Shown piece after piece: positions 1-12,800 of a stretch of 64,000 bases of DNA. The translations under genes and the position numbers were made by a program. The notes beneath the pieces are model-generated. The model was not told the origin of the DNA. It saw only the letters and a program-made list of their open reading frames with translations, and searched no databases. The stretch spans positions 1-64,000 of the forward strand of contig CAJQUW010005337.1 of NCBI GenBank assembly GCA_907163375.1, written 5' to 3'. Within the stretch, counting starts at the first letter, position 1, and the number at the start of each line of letters is the position of its first letter. This DNA is from Prostheceraeus crozeri. Lineage: Eukaryota > Platyhelminthes > Polycladida > Euryleptidae.

Positions 1-233
1 CCCTGCCGTTGTGATGGATGCGGTTGCAATGTTTATACCGGTAACCGTGGGCTAAACTGTAGATAAAGAGAGGAGGACTGGATAACTCAGCAGTCATAAT
101 AGAGGAACAGATGGTTGGAGCGGAGACGTAGACTTTTGGGGGCAAGATGCAAGATGGAGAACGAAATTCACCGAAGAGCCAACCAGTTCCGAGATAATGC
201 AGAACGCGACATTGAAGAGAAGAGTACGGCCAT

Positions 234-640
234 GACATTCCGAGAGACCTGCAGAACTCGACAATGAAGAGGAAGATTGCATAGAGAGCAAGACATCCGA
301 GAGACTTGGTCGCAGAAAAACTCGACAAGGACAGAAGGAAGGATTGAGCCAATCATACGAGGAATAGCTGCAGAAACATCGACAATAGAAGAGGAAGGGA
401 TCTACGGCAGACATCCGAGAGACTCAGAACTCGACAGTGAAGAGGAAGGAATTGAGCAATCCTACGAATACTGCAGACCTCGACAATAAGAGGAAGGAGT
501 ACGGGCAGACATCCAGAGAAGACTGCAGAACTTGAACAAGAGAGGAAGAGGCATATCGGCCAGACATTCCGAGAGACTGCAGAAACTCGACAGTGAAGAG
601 GAAGGATTACGGGCAGACATCATGGTGAGAGGATTGGGCT
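234..640 (+). repeat. degenerate 55-60 bp tandem repeat, coding-like
   Basis: A motif beginning GACATTCCGAGAGACTGCAG and followed by CTCGACAGTGAAGAGGAAGG recurs near 234, 291, 411, 508, 563 and 617, with spacings close to 55-60 or twice that. Two short open frames (277-489 and 532-795) read through it and give an acidic/basic, coiled-coil-like repeat (for example RLQKLDSEEEG). Frames shift between copies, so I treat it as a decayed repeat that may once have encoded a charged helical protein. I do not recognise a family. Confidence 0.5.
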
Positions 641-650
641 ACAGGGATCA

Positions 651-1782
651 GGCGTTGTTCGATATACCAGGTGAAGCCACTCCGTATGATACCGATTCGT
701 ACGATGGTCGCACTCCAACTGAATATTTAGACAAATGCTGGGAAAAACAGAAAGAGAAGAAATATTTATGTACTCACCGCAGAAGTGAATTTTAATCCCG
801 CTGATGCCTTCTCCTGTTGAAAGGATCATATGGTACTCAAGTCAAGTCTTTTCTTCGAGGCTTCTGTCCCTTAAACTTCATGCCAAATGGGAGAGAGCAC
901 TTCATGGGTGATTAGACCCAACAACATTCCTTTGTATACATCCAAGCATCATGTTTACACTGAATAAGGTCAACCAAAGCCACTGCATGAGAGGTTCACG
1001 CAGAGGAAAGAGAGAATCGGACTAACTAGGCTTCGATGATGGGCGGCTGGAATCCCGTGTGAATTTTAGATTTGACGACTTTTCTCTTACTTTTCTTTCC
1101 TTTGGACTTTCGTACTTACTCTTAACCTTATTACTGCTATTGCTTTTTTGTAATCGTAAATGTACTTGGTTCGTAAAACATATATTGTTACTAATTAGTT
1201 GCATTATTTATAGGAGCCTTCTCGTAGCAAAGAACTTTCTCATAATTCCGATTTATAATGATCTAAAACTTGCGTTTCAAAATTTAAAAGACATTCGGAA
1301 AACCCCATTGCTGCACATCGCAACGCAAACGAACAATAAAGGAAGTTGTAAGTAATCAGAACATTTACATGAAAATATGCAGCAAATTTCGTTTCAAATT
1401 GAAAAGCAATTTATCCTAAAATATAATTGAGCTTCTATAAACTGTTCGAAGGTTAATGAAACATAATGTTGTTCGTCGTTTTCACCGCTAGGGTGGACAG
1501 TCATGTGTTTTTCGCAGTCCTAGATCTCAATGTTTCTTTAGACAATTCTTCATCTTCAGCACCTGTGCTAATTGTACATCCAATTAAATATGTTGCAAAA
1601 AGCTCAAAGAATGTATTAAATTTGACATGCACTCATGCTATGAACTTGAACGCGTAAATTGAAAAGGTAAAAGATCCACAATAAAACATACACAGGAATG
1701 GTCCATATGACATTGTCAATTGATTTTTTGCCATGATTTCACTTACACCTGCCATATATTGCAACGAATATTTTTCATTGAA
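651..1782. other. no supported gene
   Basis: AT-rich DNA with short unsupported open frames only. The end of the preceding repeat-derived frame runs to 795. If the minus-strand kinase exon at 1783-2027 belongs to a real gene, its next exons would lie here or beyond the window, but I could not identify a further kinase subdomain (HRD or DFG). Confidence 0.4.
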
Positions 1783-2027
1783 TTACTGTCTTGGCACCGC
1801 ACCTATGAAATGGGACGATGTTCCTTTGGGTTTCAAGTGGACCGGGAAGATATTGATCACATCTAGAATTGAGCTGACAATCATCTGGTCAGCATCAAAG
1901 ATTTCTTTCATAGCATACTGAGCTTCTTCATCTTCCTTATCCTTGCATAAGTAGACATTGAATGAACCTTCCTCCAAGCGCTTAATTTTCTCCCATTCAT
2001 GGATTTCTTTCAAGGGTTTTGATTTGT
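1783..2027 (-). CDS. kinase N-lobe exon (partial)
   Basis: The minus strand shows a pyrimidine-rich acceptor ending TTCCAG just before base 2027, then an open frame reading EWEKIKRLEEGSFNVYLCKD followed by AQYAMKEI. This matches the start of a serine/threonine kinase domain of MAP3K type: a glycine-rich loop, then the AMK segment holding the ATP-binding lysine. The loop is imperfect: the first glycine is replaced by Glu and one residue seems to be missing. The exon enters in phase 1, the same phase as the donors of the Ubl-like exons at 53987-54334 and 38903-39250, so it may be a downstream exon of the same gene. The 3' exon border is not certain; the frame stays open to 1783. It could also be a lone pseudoexon. 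Confidence 0.5.
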
Positions 2028-2227
2028 CTGGAACAAAAATCGATAAAATGAATGGAGGCTAGTATCTGCTGTTTGAAAGATCAACAACTGAAAAGATTTT
2101 TCAACTGAACAAGTTCGCATGATCTCCAAGGATACAGATGTAGAAGCTTGGTTTACTTAGGCTTCTAAAAAGAGCTTCCACTCCGCATCTGACATCATCT
2201 CACTGTAGTTTAAAGCTGCATGTAGCA

Positions 2228-2490
2228 AAGTCCGGCAGCCAGCACGAGTTTCTGCAGGGAACGAGGTCGACAATGAGACTTTCACAGAATGATGTACACC
2301 TCACAGTCCGACAGCCAGCACGAGTTTCTGCAGGGAATGAGGCCAAAAATGAGACTTTCAAAGAATGATGTACATCTCATAGTCCGGCAGCCAGCACGAG
2401 TTTCTGCAGGGAACGAGGCCGAAAGTGAGACTTTCACAGAATGATGTACACCTCATAGTCAGGCAGCCAGAGTGAGTTTCTACACGGACT
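2228..2490. repeat. 77-bp tandem repeat, about 3.3 copies
   Basis: The segment AGTCCGGCAGCCAGCACGAG recurs with small changes at about 2229, 2306, 2382 and 2459, giving a period of 76-77 bp. Copies differ by a few substitutions and the last is partial. No coding role is visible. Confidence 0.85.
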
Positions 2491-3891
2491 CATTAATATT
2501 GCTTTTATATTTAAAGCATATCTGAATGTATTTGTATGGACTTTGTATAATTTTTTATAATGAAATTTTGTACATCAATTAAATTATGGTAGAAGGGCAT
2601 GAAAAGTTGCTCACTTTTTAGGGGGACGTTCCCCCGGTTACGCAGTAATGCAGGGTCGTGTCTGCAATTGCCCCACGTCCATTCAATGTAATATAGCTGT
2701 GTTTCATAGAAATGTCCTGGGTCTAGATGTGTTACTGATTTTATGATATGAATAAATCGTGAAAGATCTGTCTTAATGGCTTCGAGTGAAAACCAATTTT
2801 CTTATTTTGTGCGCTGTTCCAGAAATATCGTGCGTAATAGCACAATAAAGAATTTTTGGAATGATGCACCACAAGTAGGGCCTAGCAATTGTTGTTTAGA
2901 TTCTCTCAATCTGCAAGTCTACATGACCACCTCGGAGCAAACTGGGCAGTTGACTAATTCAACTGCATGTTTTGAACACATGAATTTTCCTCATTATCGT
3001 TGAGTAGATTTTACATGACTGTTTCCTTGGCAAAATCCACAAAAGCCTCGCCTCGTCAAATTCCTGTTTAGTGAACATGATTAATTTTGCATGATATCCA
3101 GTGAATGCATTGCACCAACAACTTCATTATTCAGGTTTTGAGTAATGCAACTTTGCATGCTCTTGCCGAAGAGCTGGTGCCTACAATTCAAAAGAAAACG
3201 GAACCGGAAGGATTGGCAATCACTAGGCCTATTTGAAGACAACTTTGCGAATGAGTTCGAGGCGAAATGTCAGTCAAGTTCATCAAAAACATGATGACGA
3301 CATGTGTACTAATAGATCTACTGGTCCATCATATCCACACCAGATTTTGTATCCAGATTGTAACCATCGAGTACTTCTAGCAAACCACCTTCAAGATCGT
3401 TAGCCATTGTTAGTATGGTTGTGAGTAGAACACATTAGGAACCTTGAAATCAAAAACTTCAACCACATGTTTGGAAGGCGATTCTCGAAATTTACTCCCT
3501 TCCCATTAACGATTCAAAACAACTAAAGACTACGAAGCGACAATTGATTGATCAGACATAGTAGCACGCTAGAATGAAAGTAAGAGTATCGTCTTTCTTT
3601 TCATCATTCATCTTTGTGTTTACAGCAAAATGAGTATCTCTTTCCGAAAGTAACGGATATATATGCGATCTACGAAAAACCATCGATGATGCACGAACTG
3701 CATGAAGATATTTGCACCCAATCTACACTAAAAGTTCAACGGTTGAAAATTACATACGATCAAAGCTACAATTAACCGAGGAGCATTTATTATTATTCAA
3801 AAACGTTAAGTTGAATAATCAATACGTCTCAAATATCTACTGCTTTCATTCTACCATTCGAAACGCTGTCATGATTACTTAACTTTCTTTT
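2491..3891. other. no supported gene
   Basis: AT-rich sequence without recognisable coding, RNA or terminal-repeat signal. A 75-codon frame at 2776-3003 has no family resemblance that I can see. Confidence 0.35.
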
Positions 3892-3895
3892 TTAA

Positions 3896-5681
3896 CACTA
3901 GAAGTACGGTACCGGTCAATTGACCGGCAGGACAGTCTAATTTTGACCTGGCAGGAGAAGTAAAATGTTACTTAGATTTCAATATACTTGTACAATTCAA
4001 TATGTCATTTATTTCTTTAGCTACGCTTTTAGCTGCAATAGAAATCATTACTGCTGCACGATTGGACACGTTGCAGTGAGATCCCAATAAGGTTTGGTCA
4101 GCATCCTGCCCACACTATCATTCGTAGAGAAGGAGGCCCTACAACGTTTGCTGGCAGCAAGGTCGATGATGTAACAGATATCTTTGCTGGGCTGTGGAAA
4201 TTTGAACGCGATCACTGACTACACCTTGACAGAGGCAAGGAGGAATAAGGTGACAGTTTGCGTTTGGAACGATGATTCGCGACATCTCCACTCCATCTCA
4301 ACATTATTTCCATGAAACATTTATTGACTTATTGACTCCCTGGTGCACAAGATGCACAAGATTCGATGACAAATAAACGAAGACAGAAGATAAATTCTAA
4401 CACAAGCGAGAAATGGTGAAAATGATCTGAAATGTTATTTTCCTCTATAGAACTCCCATTGCCTCAAAAAGCAGCAAAATTTGGGGTTAATTTCTCGCTT
4501 ATGTGTGATGCCGAAAATTTCTGCATCCTCAATGCTTCACTATATACGTTGATCGAGATCGAGACAGAGAGAGAGAAACCTTGCTCAACACGCTGTAGAA
4601 AAGGCTCCTTTTCACGGGTCTGACTAACATAGCACTCACAAATGTCAAGAAATATCACAATGTCTTTACATCTTACCAGCTGGCTGTGTCAATGAGGCAG
4701 AATGGATTTTCTATCGGAGGAAATCGTCTGGAAATTCCATCATCGATTATTATCAATTAATACAAAGAAACGGAACTATATCACCCGAGCTCTCAGAACT
4801 GATGAAGCTACAATAGCAGCGTACAAGGCGATCAGAAACAAATGTGGCACTTCTTAGCAGTCGCTGCACAGAACCGGCCGGAGTCGTTGAACATGGTGCC
4901 ACGAATCCCACATCGAAGCCTCAAACATGTCTACGTTGCAATCAAACTAGAGGTAGTCGACTTGCCTGATCAGAGGGTTCGTTATTATTCCTTCAAAGTT
5001 CAATCATGTGCATGGCGGTTAACGTATTTTGTCCATTTGATCGATATGTGTCCTTGAACGCTGACGTGATTTCCAAAATTTTGGGACTTTTTAGTGATTC
5101 GGATGTTGTGCAAGGTGATTCGGATGCTTCATCGCCGAACAAACTAACCAAGTTGTCACCACGAAGGACAACCTGAACAGTCTCGCTGAATTACCTATCG
5201 CTTGAGCGACAAAAACAAAACAAGTCGACCTGTTTTTCTGCAAGAAATTCACATGTGGTCCACGCTCGAGAAGTACTTGCAAAATTTGCTCAAAATAACT
5301 TCACTTCGTACAGCCCCTAGCATATTGCAGCATATGGTGAATAACGAACAAGCAAACCTGGCATTATTTTTGACTTGTAGCTGCAATGCAATGTAGGCAC
5401 AGATGCCTACAAAAATTGAACTTTGTAATAATTTCCTGTATATGCATATGCTGCATAAAAATGTATATGTAATTCATATGAAATTTCCCAGCTTAAACTG
5501 CAATGGAAATTTGATGTAATTTTAAAGTAATAATATAATAATTAAGTTTTTTTTCAATATTTATGCAGCAGGCATGACTAAGGATGGCAAACTTAAAAAA
5601 GAAACTAGCGATGTTTTCTTCAGCCGGTCAATTGACCGGTGCCGTTCTTATCCGTAGATAGAATTTGCCGTACTTCTGGGC
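3896..5681 (+). mobile_element. piggyBac-like DNA transposon, decayed
   Basis: The element is bounded by TTAA on both sides (3892-3895 and 5682-5685), the target duplication of piggyBac elements. The ends are inverted repeats: CACTAGAAGTACGG on the left and CCGTACTTCTGGGC on the right (11 of 14 matching). Just inside each end is the same perfect 16-bp palindrome CCGGTCAATTGACCGG (3912-3927 and 5624-5639). The interior has a broken plus-strand transposase: near 4090-4190 one frame reads FGQHPAHTIIRREGGPTTFA, resembling the conserved start of the piggyBac domain. Later parts are full of stops and shifts, so the copy cannot encode an active enzyme. Confidence 0.8.
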
Positions 5682-5724
5682 TTAAAACAGAAAATTTACA
5701 TGCTCCTCAAATATCTGTGGCCCT

Positions 5725-7490
5725 GATCGCACAAGGTTGGAGCCGGCCGAGTTTTTGGCGGCCGTAGGCCTCGCCGTTGGTCAGAAAAGTCGGCCGGTCG
5801 GCGACCGGAGTATTGAAAAACTGATCGATCGGTAACCAGCCTATTGAACACCGACCGGTGGGGGCTGAGACAACGGCTGGCGTCTCTGTACAGGTTGGTT
5901 GAAGCTTTGATCTTCAGACATTGCTTGGTCAACTTAGTGTAAAGTCGGGTAATATCGACAGTTAAGCCACCTTTCCAAAATGATGTTTTAGAACTTCAGT
6001 AACTCATCCATACCATGCAGCAAATTGCACCAACAAGTAGTTGACTCGCAAAAGTACAACAGAGGCTTGGTGGAGCACTTCTGATTGCCTCATCCTGACA
6101 GATATCGAAGCGTGAAGTGAGTCGCCGAATTCTGCGATATATTGTACAAATCAGTCAGCTTCTTCACGCGCCATCTCACAGTTAAGTGCTTGGTTATTCC
6201 ATAGCATAGGGGAATGTAGTTTCACTGAATAGTATTGCCTCCGTCAAATTCTTTAGTTGTTTTAAGTTTTATTGTCACATGAAGTCGATGCAGAAATGTC
6301 CGGTAATATCGACACTACTGTTGATAGGTACAAACAGCATTTTCAGGAAGATACTGACTAAATAGCCAGTATTTTATCATTATTGTTTACTGTCTCATAT
6401 AATATTGCCTTCACAATATTGGAATGTATCCCTATATGAATTATTAGGTCTATTCAGACCATGCGTGGAAAATATCGGATAATATAGGCAGTTCAAAACA
6501 GCTTTAGGGCTCTCACGGTTGCATTTCTCGGTTTTGATATGAAGCATGATATCCAAAAAAATCTCTTCCTACTCGAATCCATTTATCCATCGATTTAATT
6601 TCCGATTTTAGGTGAAAAGTGAGGTGTGCAGTCTATAATGATATTCGCAACATATCCGACACATAGGGCGACATCGACAGTTCCTTAAAAAGACGTCAAA
6701 AAAGACAAGACAAACTGGAGACACTATATATTATACGAAACGACATTTTACACATCTGTTGTATCTTTGATTGTCTGAAAATGCGAAACTTCATCACTCT
6801 CCGCTGCGTTACACGCTTGGGTTACATACATGAAAAATCTTCTTTTTCTTCTTTTTATTTGACGAAGATGGACTCGCCTATCTAGACTGCTCTCAGTCAT
6901 GAAATTCCACCTTCACGGACTGTCAAAGAAACAGTAAATATGTCAAGTTTCGTTTCATAATGTCTTTAGTCTACTATACCTGGCAAATTTTGACTCTTCT
7001 ATTTGGGACTGTCGATATTATGTGAACATCTTTATAGGTTGCACACCTTCCGCTGTCAAATGTTCGCGTAGTAGGCCTAAGCTCCACGTGTTGTATAGAC
7101 TGTCCCATGTAGTTAAATTATTCAAGATCTGGAATAATGTTACAATAGATAGGCAAAGGAATGCACAATTCTTGCAAAATTCGTACAGGCTGGAATATAG
7201 AATTCTGGAAACTTTATTTCAGATAAAGTAGGGTATGAAACTGCATGCATAAGTTACCGGTAATACTCTTTTAAAAGTTCACAGCATTTACGTCACACAA
7301 CATGCGTATAGGTACTCTCAAATTATGTTGCATTCATATTTTCTTAATGGTGAAGTCATTGACTGAACAATTCCACAATGAATGCCGTTGACATCGGTCG
7401 TATTAAGTTAATCGGCCGGCCAGACTTCAAAATTTGCGGCCGCGACCGGGCCGGCACTTCAAAGCCGGATCCAACCATGTCGCACATGCT
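5725..7490. mobile_element. non-autonomous DNA element with GC-rich inverted ends
   Basis: The left edge (GCACAAGGTTGGAGCCGGCC, about 5729-5748) and the right edge, read in reverse complement from about 7485 (TGCGACATGGTTGGATCCGG), resemble each other and are followed inward by further GGCCGGC-rich sequence. A motif close to GGTAATATCGACAGTT occurs at 5944-5963, 6298-6316, 6474-6493 and 6665-6682 and inverted at 7005-7022. No transposase was found. Boundaries are approximate and no clear target duplication was identified. Confidence 0.45.
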
Positions 7491-7600
7491 TGCGAAGATC
7501 TTAAGGTGGTAAGGGGAGGGTGGTGGAGAGAGGGTCGATGTAATATCATCCCGACTAGAAATAGATAGCCCTTGAACAGTCCCACAGAATTAAAACTTAC

Positions 7601-7944
7601 CGTCTTCAGCATTTTGAACAATTACACAATTCTCATTATCTCGTATAACTGAAAAGTCTTCATCATCATCATACAAAGATACAGTTACTCTATTCTCCAC
7701 ATCACACCCATATCCTTGCCCGTTCAAGTCACAGAACTCTATTCCTGCATAGTAGACTCGGGTGTTTCCAGCTCTTCCAATCTCCCTTTTCAGAACAATT
7801 TCATTGGGAGTTTTCTTCATTTTTTCCGCTATCAGTTTTCGGATCTCTCCTGTAGTTGGATGATCCGACAATTTTCTTGTGATGTTAAAATGTATTCCAC
7901 CCTTGTAGTCTTTACATTTGTTCCCAATATCCCAGTGTTGTCTT
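7601..7944 (-). CDS. Ubl-like domain exon, third copy
   Basis: This minus-strand exon ends in a GTAAGT donor (acttac at 7595-7600 on plus) and starts after a TTGCAG acceptor at 7945-7950. Its product aligns along its length with the exons at 38903-39250 and 53987-54334. Shared blocks include KLSDHPTTGEIRKLIAEKM, then a basic LKRE step, a G-rich segment (FCDLNGQGYG) and a final NCVIVQNAED. The pattern of strand, TxGEIRKLI helix and LKR strand suggests a ubiquitin-like fold; this is inference. It is 344 nt long, not 348 like its sisters, with a small indel at the 5' edge. It therefore breaks the phase symmetry unless another acceptor is used, and may be decaying. Confidence 0.6.
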
Positions 7945-8242
7945 CTGCAATGCCACAACCCCCCCCTAAAAAGAGATTAGCACAGACGGCTTTGTTCTAA
8001 AGTTAATGTTGAGGTCATATGAAAATAAACAGACTTGCTTTTAGGGCGCTTCGATTAACTTTTTAATGTCCAACCTTTACTGCTAAAACTGTATGTGTAA
8101 AAAGGTGAACATGGTAATCCTATCAAACATGTGATGGGATCTGGCGAAGAGGATCAGTGCATGGAAAATACGGAAGTCCAATAATAAGAAAATTATTTGG
8201 CTACTCTGAGCTCTCGCTGCCTCTTGCAAGAGTAAACGGCAG

Positions 8243-8415
8243 ACATCCACTACATCCATAATCTACTACATTTCCATACCAACACCCTCCATTTCCCCCC
8301 ACTTCAACAATTACATAACCACAACACCAACAAAACTAAAACCAAATCCAAATCACATCCCAATACCCTACCAAATCCACTACCCTCCCACAACAAATCA
8401 CCCCATCACCACCCA

Positions 8416-8455
<40 letters not shown>

Positions 8456-8731
8456 CCTACCCCCCCCCCTCCCCTCCTCCCCCCCCCACCCACCCCCCCC
8501 CCCCCCTCAACCCACCCACCCCCCCCCCCAACCCCCCCCCCCCCCCCACCCCCCCCCCCCCCCCCCCCCCCCCCACCCCCCCCCCCCCCCCCCCACCCCC
8601 CCCCCCCCCCCCCCCCTCTCCCCCCCCCCCCCATCCCCCCCCCCCACCCTACCCCCCCCCTCCCCCCCACCCTCCCCCACCCCCCCCCTCCCCCACCCCC
8701 CTCCCCCCAACCCCCCCCACCCCCCCCCCCC

Positions 8732-8783
<52 letters not shown>

Positions 8784-9172
8784 CCCCACCCTCCCCCAAC
8801 CCCCCCCCCCCCCCCCCCCCCCCTCCCCCCACCCCCCCCCCCCCCCCCCTCTCACCCCCTCCCCCCCCCTCCCCCCCCACCCCACATCCTCCACCCTCCC
8901 CCACCCTTTATCACCCCCTTCTACTACCTATAATCACTTAATAACTCCTCATCCTCTCTCCTCATTCTACAATTCATCAACCTACTATCACACAATCACA
9001 AAACTCCACCTTTCTATAACTAATCACCTAAACCACAACCTCCCCCTAAAATACAATCTATTCCGCATACCTAAACTCTAACCCTATTTCCTTTATCAAC
9101 CCCCCCCCAAACAACACAAACCCACAACCTCAACAACCTCACTACCATCAAACACTACATCTAACCCTATAA
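8243..9172. repeat. G-free tract with poly-C core
   Basis: On the plus strand there is no G from 8243 to 9064, one G at 9065, then none until 9173. The core (about 8415-8900) is nearly pure C with scattered A and T; the flanks are mixed A/C/T. The minus strand is therefore C-free and its core is poly-G. The long glycine-rich frames on the minus strand are by-products. It may be real strand-asymmetric low-complexity DNA or a sequencing/assembly artefact. Confidence 0.9.
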
Positions 9173-9193
9173 GACCTTTCGTTTAGCACGCCA

Positions 9194-9868
9194 ATGGAAG
9201 GAGAGGATGAAGACGAACTCACTGAATATTTGAATATTAAGTATGTCAACATAAACGGACTCAATGATGATAAAATTTTAAATTCTGACTTGATGAATGA
9301 TATGGAAAATGCTGATATAATTTGCTTCTGTGAAACTCATTTGAAAGATATTGATAACTTTCCCATTATCAAAAATTATGAAGGTCACCACTCAATAGGA
9401 AAAAAAGAATGCAAACTTGGTAGAAACATAAAAGGAATATCAATATTCTTCAAAGATAGTTTAACCAATCTCAAATTTGAAAATATTGTGAATTATAAAG
9501 GCACAGTCATGATCGAAAAGATATCAAGTACTAAATTTCGTTGTTTTAAAGATATTTACCTAATTATCTGCTACAGAGGTAACAAAGAATCAAGATATAA
9601 AGATAAACAGTTTTTTCAAATCATTAAGAATTATATCCTCCAATACAATATGGAAAATATAATCCTTATCGGAGATTTGAATGGACGAATTGGACTAGAA
9701 AATGACAACCTACACTTCGGTTTTCCAAAAAGAGTATCTGCTGATACAACATTAAATAATTATGGTCGTGATATACTAACATTTTGCAATGAAACTAAAT
9801 TGATCATAGCAAATGGAATAGATTTGAGGTGGAGGCAGATCCAAGGGTATGTGCACGTTTCATTGTAG
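9194..9868 (+). CDS. LINE endonuclease (APE type), fragment
   Basis: A 224-codon open frame begins right after the G-free tract. It reads YVNINGLNDDK near the N-terminus, then ADIICFCETHL, a GTVMIEKI strand, YLIICYRGNK, IILIGDLNGRIG and NYGRDILTFCN. These are the ordered motifs of the apurinic endonuclease domain at the front of LINE ORF2 proteins: the catalytic Glu in CETH, and Asp and Asn in GDLNG. The final SDH motif is missing because the frame ends early. It nicks target DNA for target-primed reverse transcription in intact elements. Downstream sequence is the matching RT in decay. Confidence 0.8.
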   Translation: MEGEDEDELTEYLNIKYVNINGLNDDKILNSDLMNDMENADIICFCETHLKDIDNFPIIKNYEGHHSIGKKECKLGRNIKGISIFFKDSLTNLKFENIVNYKGTVMIEKISSTKFRCFKDIYLIICYRGNKESRYKDKQFFQIIKNYILQYNMENIILIGDLNGRIGLENDNLHFGFPKRVSADTTLNNYGRDILTFCNETKLIIANGIDLRWRQIQGYVHVSL

Positions 9869-12800
9869 TTCATGATATTACAATATAAAAATATCTATGA
9901 TGATTATTTCTATTATCGTAAATCAATTTTGACATTATTGGGATTACAAGTGTGAAATCAGCACGGTTCTGACTATGTACCTGACAGATAGCTTCACTCC
10001 GAGTAGAAATAACTCTGAAAAAATTAACATGAAATAATGTCTCACAAAGGAATCTTATGATAAGGGAACCGAAGTCTAAATTCATTCCTACACTGTAAAA
10101 ATATTTCCCTATAATGGATCCCACGGAATAATATTGCATGCTTTGATGATAATATATTCCAAAGAAATTGTGAGGATCTATCGAATAAAATTGACTCTCA
10201 ATGATGAATATGTATGACCATATACGCTACTCAGAGCTTTTACTAATATAAAGATGATAAGCCTATATTATTCCAGAGTAAATCTATGAGACTATTAATG
10301 ATACTAAATCAAAAATACTCAAGGAGATATAATACAAACTTAGAAATTTACATTTAGGAAAAATGTTACGATTTTCATAGCAGAATCAATATCTGATAAC
10401 AATTTGAAAAGTTAAGTTGTTTCTCCATACGAGGTACTATCTTAAAACCAGAAATTAGAATGAAATATAATAGAAGATAAAATATGTTAAAATATAGATA
10501 AACTTATCATTTGCCTTTAAAGAGAGCGAAAGACCATTGATCAAAAAGTATTGGAGCGATTAACAAAAGTAAGAAACCTGTTAAAAACAAGCAATCTATA
10601 CAGCTCAAAGATTTCTTAATCAAATTTTAAATGTAGCCGTTATCATTCCTATAAATGACTTAATGTTAATCAGATTGATTAAAGAAATTAAACTGCGATG
10701 AACATTTAGATACCTGATCACAAAAATGAAATAGCAAACTATTAAAAATTAATGAAAGCGGTTAATCAAGTGGTCCAGATAAATTGGTATACGGTAATGT
10801 TTAAAATTAAATGACAATTCAATACACTTTTACAAAATCAGTTCAACAAATTTATGATGAAAATGTGAAATTACCCATCTCCCACAAGTTGGTTTACTCC
10901 TATTATAAATCTGGAATTAAAATGATGCAACCAGTTACAGGTATATAATTTGAGATCAAGTGTCGAAAAATATTAACGAAAATTTTGTATGAAACGATTG
11001 TAGATTGTATTATTCATCATAAAATAATTCACGAATGCCAGATAGGATTCGAAGGGTAATTCCACTGTTGATGGATCTTTATCCATTAAAGAAATTAGCA
11101 ATATAATAAGATTACAAACAGCTCTCTATCTGTGCTTCATAGATTTATCAAAGCATTTGACTCGGTTCAATAACCTTATTATTAAGACGTTACAATCTGT
11201 TTACCTAACAGCAATTTTCTCCGTCTAATGACCAATCAAATAATTGATGAAGAAATTATAGAATTCCTATTATATGGAAATGAATGATTTTATTTACATT
11301 GCTAAATGGTGTACCTCAAGGAGGAGACTGTTTGTCGCCGACTTTATTCTTCCATTATTTATGTATAGTTTAATAAACGAACTTCATTCCAGGATAAAAT
11401 GAAATCAATGCAGCTAAATATGTCATATAAAAATTAGATTGTTTAATCTACGCCGCTGACATTGTGTAATGAGTAACGATTAAAAATGGATTAATTGATC
11501 AAATCAAAATTGTTCATTTTTTTGTCGGAAATGGACTGAAAAATAATATGAAAAACAAATGTAATGATTAAAATGATACTATGATCATGATTATCTTGAC
11601 CATTGACTTCAAACGTCGAAAAGAGGACGAATTGAAATAGTAATGGATTATAAATATCTGGGTCTATGGCTCTCAATTAACACTAAAAAGCCTTGAATAT
11701 TGTGTAAAAGGGTATACAAATTTGCCTATCTGGACAGCAAAAAATTTAAGAGAATTTGGACAATGGTGAATGGATTAGTCGTGAAGAATACGTTCGTCAT
11801 GCTAACTTTATCGAAAATTGAATACGAGTGGGGAATTTTGTTTCACAACAATCTATCTGGTCTTCAATACAATTCAAAGCACAATTGTACAAACGTTTCT
11901 ATATTTGAATAACACGACTGCAAATAGTGCCTGAATGGCGATTTGGTCTGCTGCCATTTGAATTTCATTTTTTCAAGCAGCAATCAATTATTGGATTAAA
12001 ATAGTTTTTTTGTTGATGGCAATATATCATAAAAAGGGCTACAACCACATAAAGAAAACTTTTAGTTGAAATGAAATATTCATATTACCTGGTTGTTGGC
12101 GTATACAAAAACTCCTGAACAGTTGAATATATCTTATTTTGGCAAAATCAAAAACATTTACAGATAAGTGAGAGAAAATGCAAGTCCATGTCAAAACGCG
12201 ATTAATAGAGCACTTTTAGAAATGAATGGTTGGGTCAGTGCCTAAGCAATAACCAAACCGGCAAGACTATTTAGAATTAACGCAATTTGACTGTCTGTTG
12301 AAGAATACTTCTTAACCTTCAATTTCAATCAGAAAGATTCATAACTTGGCTAAAAATTTAGATGTGGAAACCATTTGTTTTGTTGTTGACTTCTGAGTTT
12401 GGTGGATGTAATGGTAAGAAATAGGCAGTTATAAAAACAGATTTGATCTTATGAAAGAGCGAATCTGCAAAGTTATGCGCTGAAACAACAGGTGGATAAC
12501 ATATTTCATTTTCATTTGTGCATGCACCTTATACCAATGATATCAAGACTACGTTTCATACCATGCTGTATTTGATGTGCTTCTAAATACGAATTTCTAT
12601 TGACATGATGCAGAAGCCTACTTGTAGGTAATCTAGTTGAATTTATAAAAAACGAAATACATCAGAATGGCCTAAGACATCAGTGCAATAAAGAAATCGG
12701 AAGGGTACTTGTTAGGTGATTAATATTCACTGCATCGAATTGGAGAAAGAGTATCGACGATGCAGTCAAATCATTTTCGTGCTGACCGAGGAGGTCCGGC

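Noticed and set aside
8398-8904. Long glycine-rich open frames on the minus strand
   Set aside because: They are the direct translation of poly-C on plus; no codon structure or flanking coding signal.
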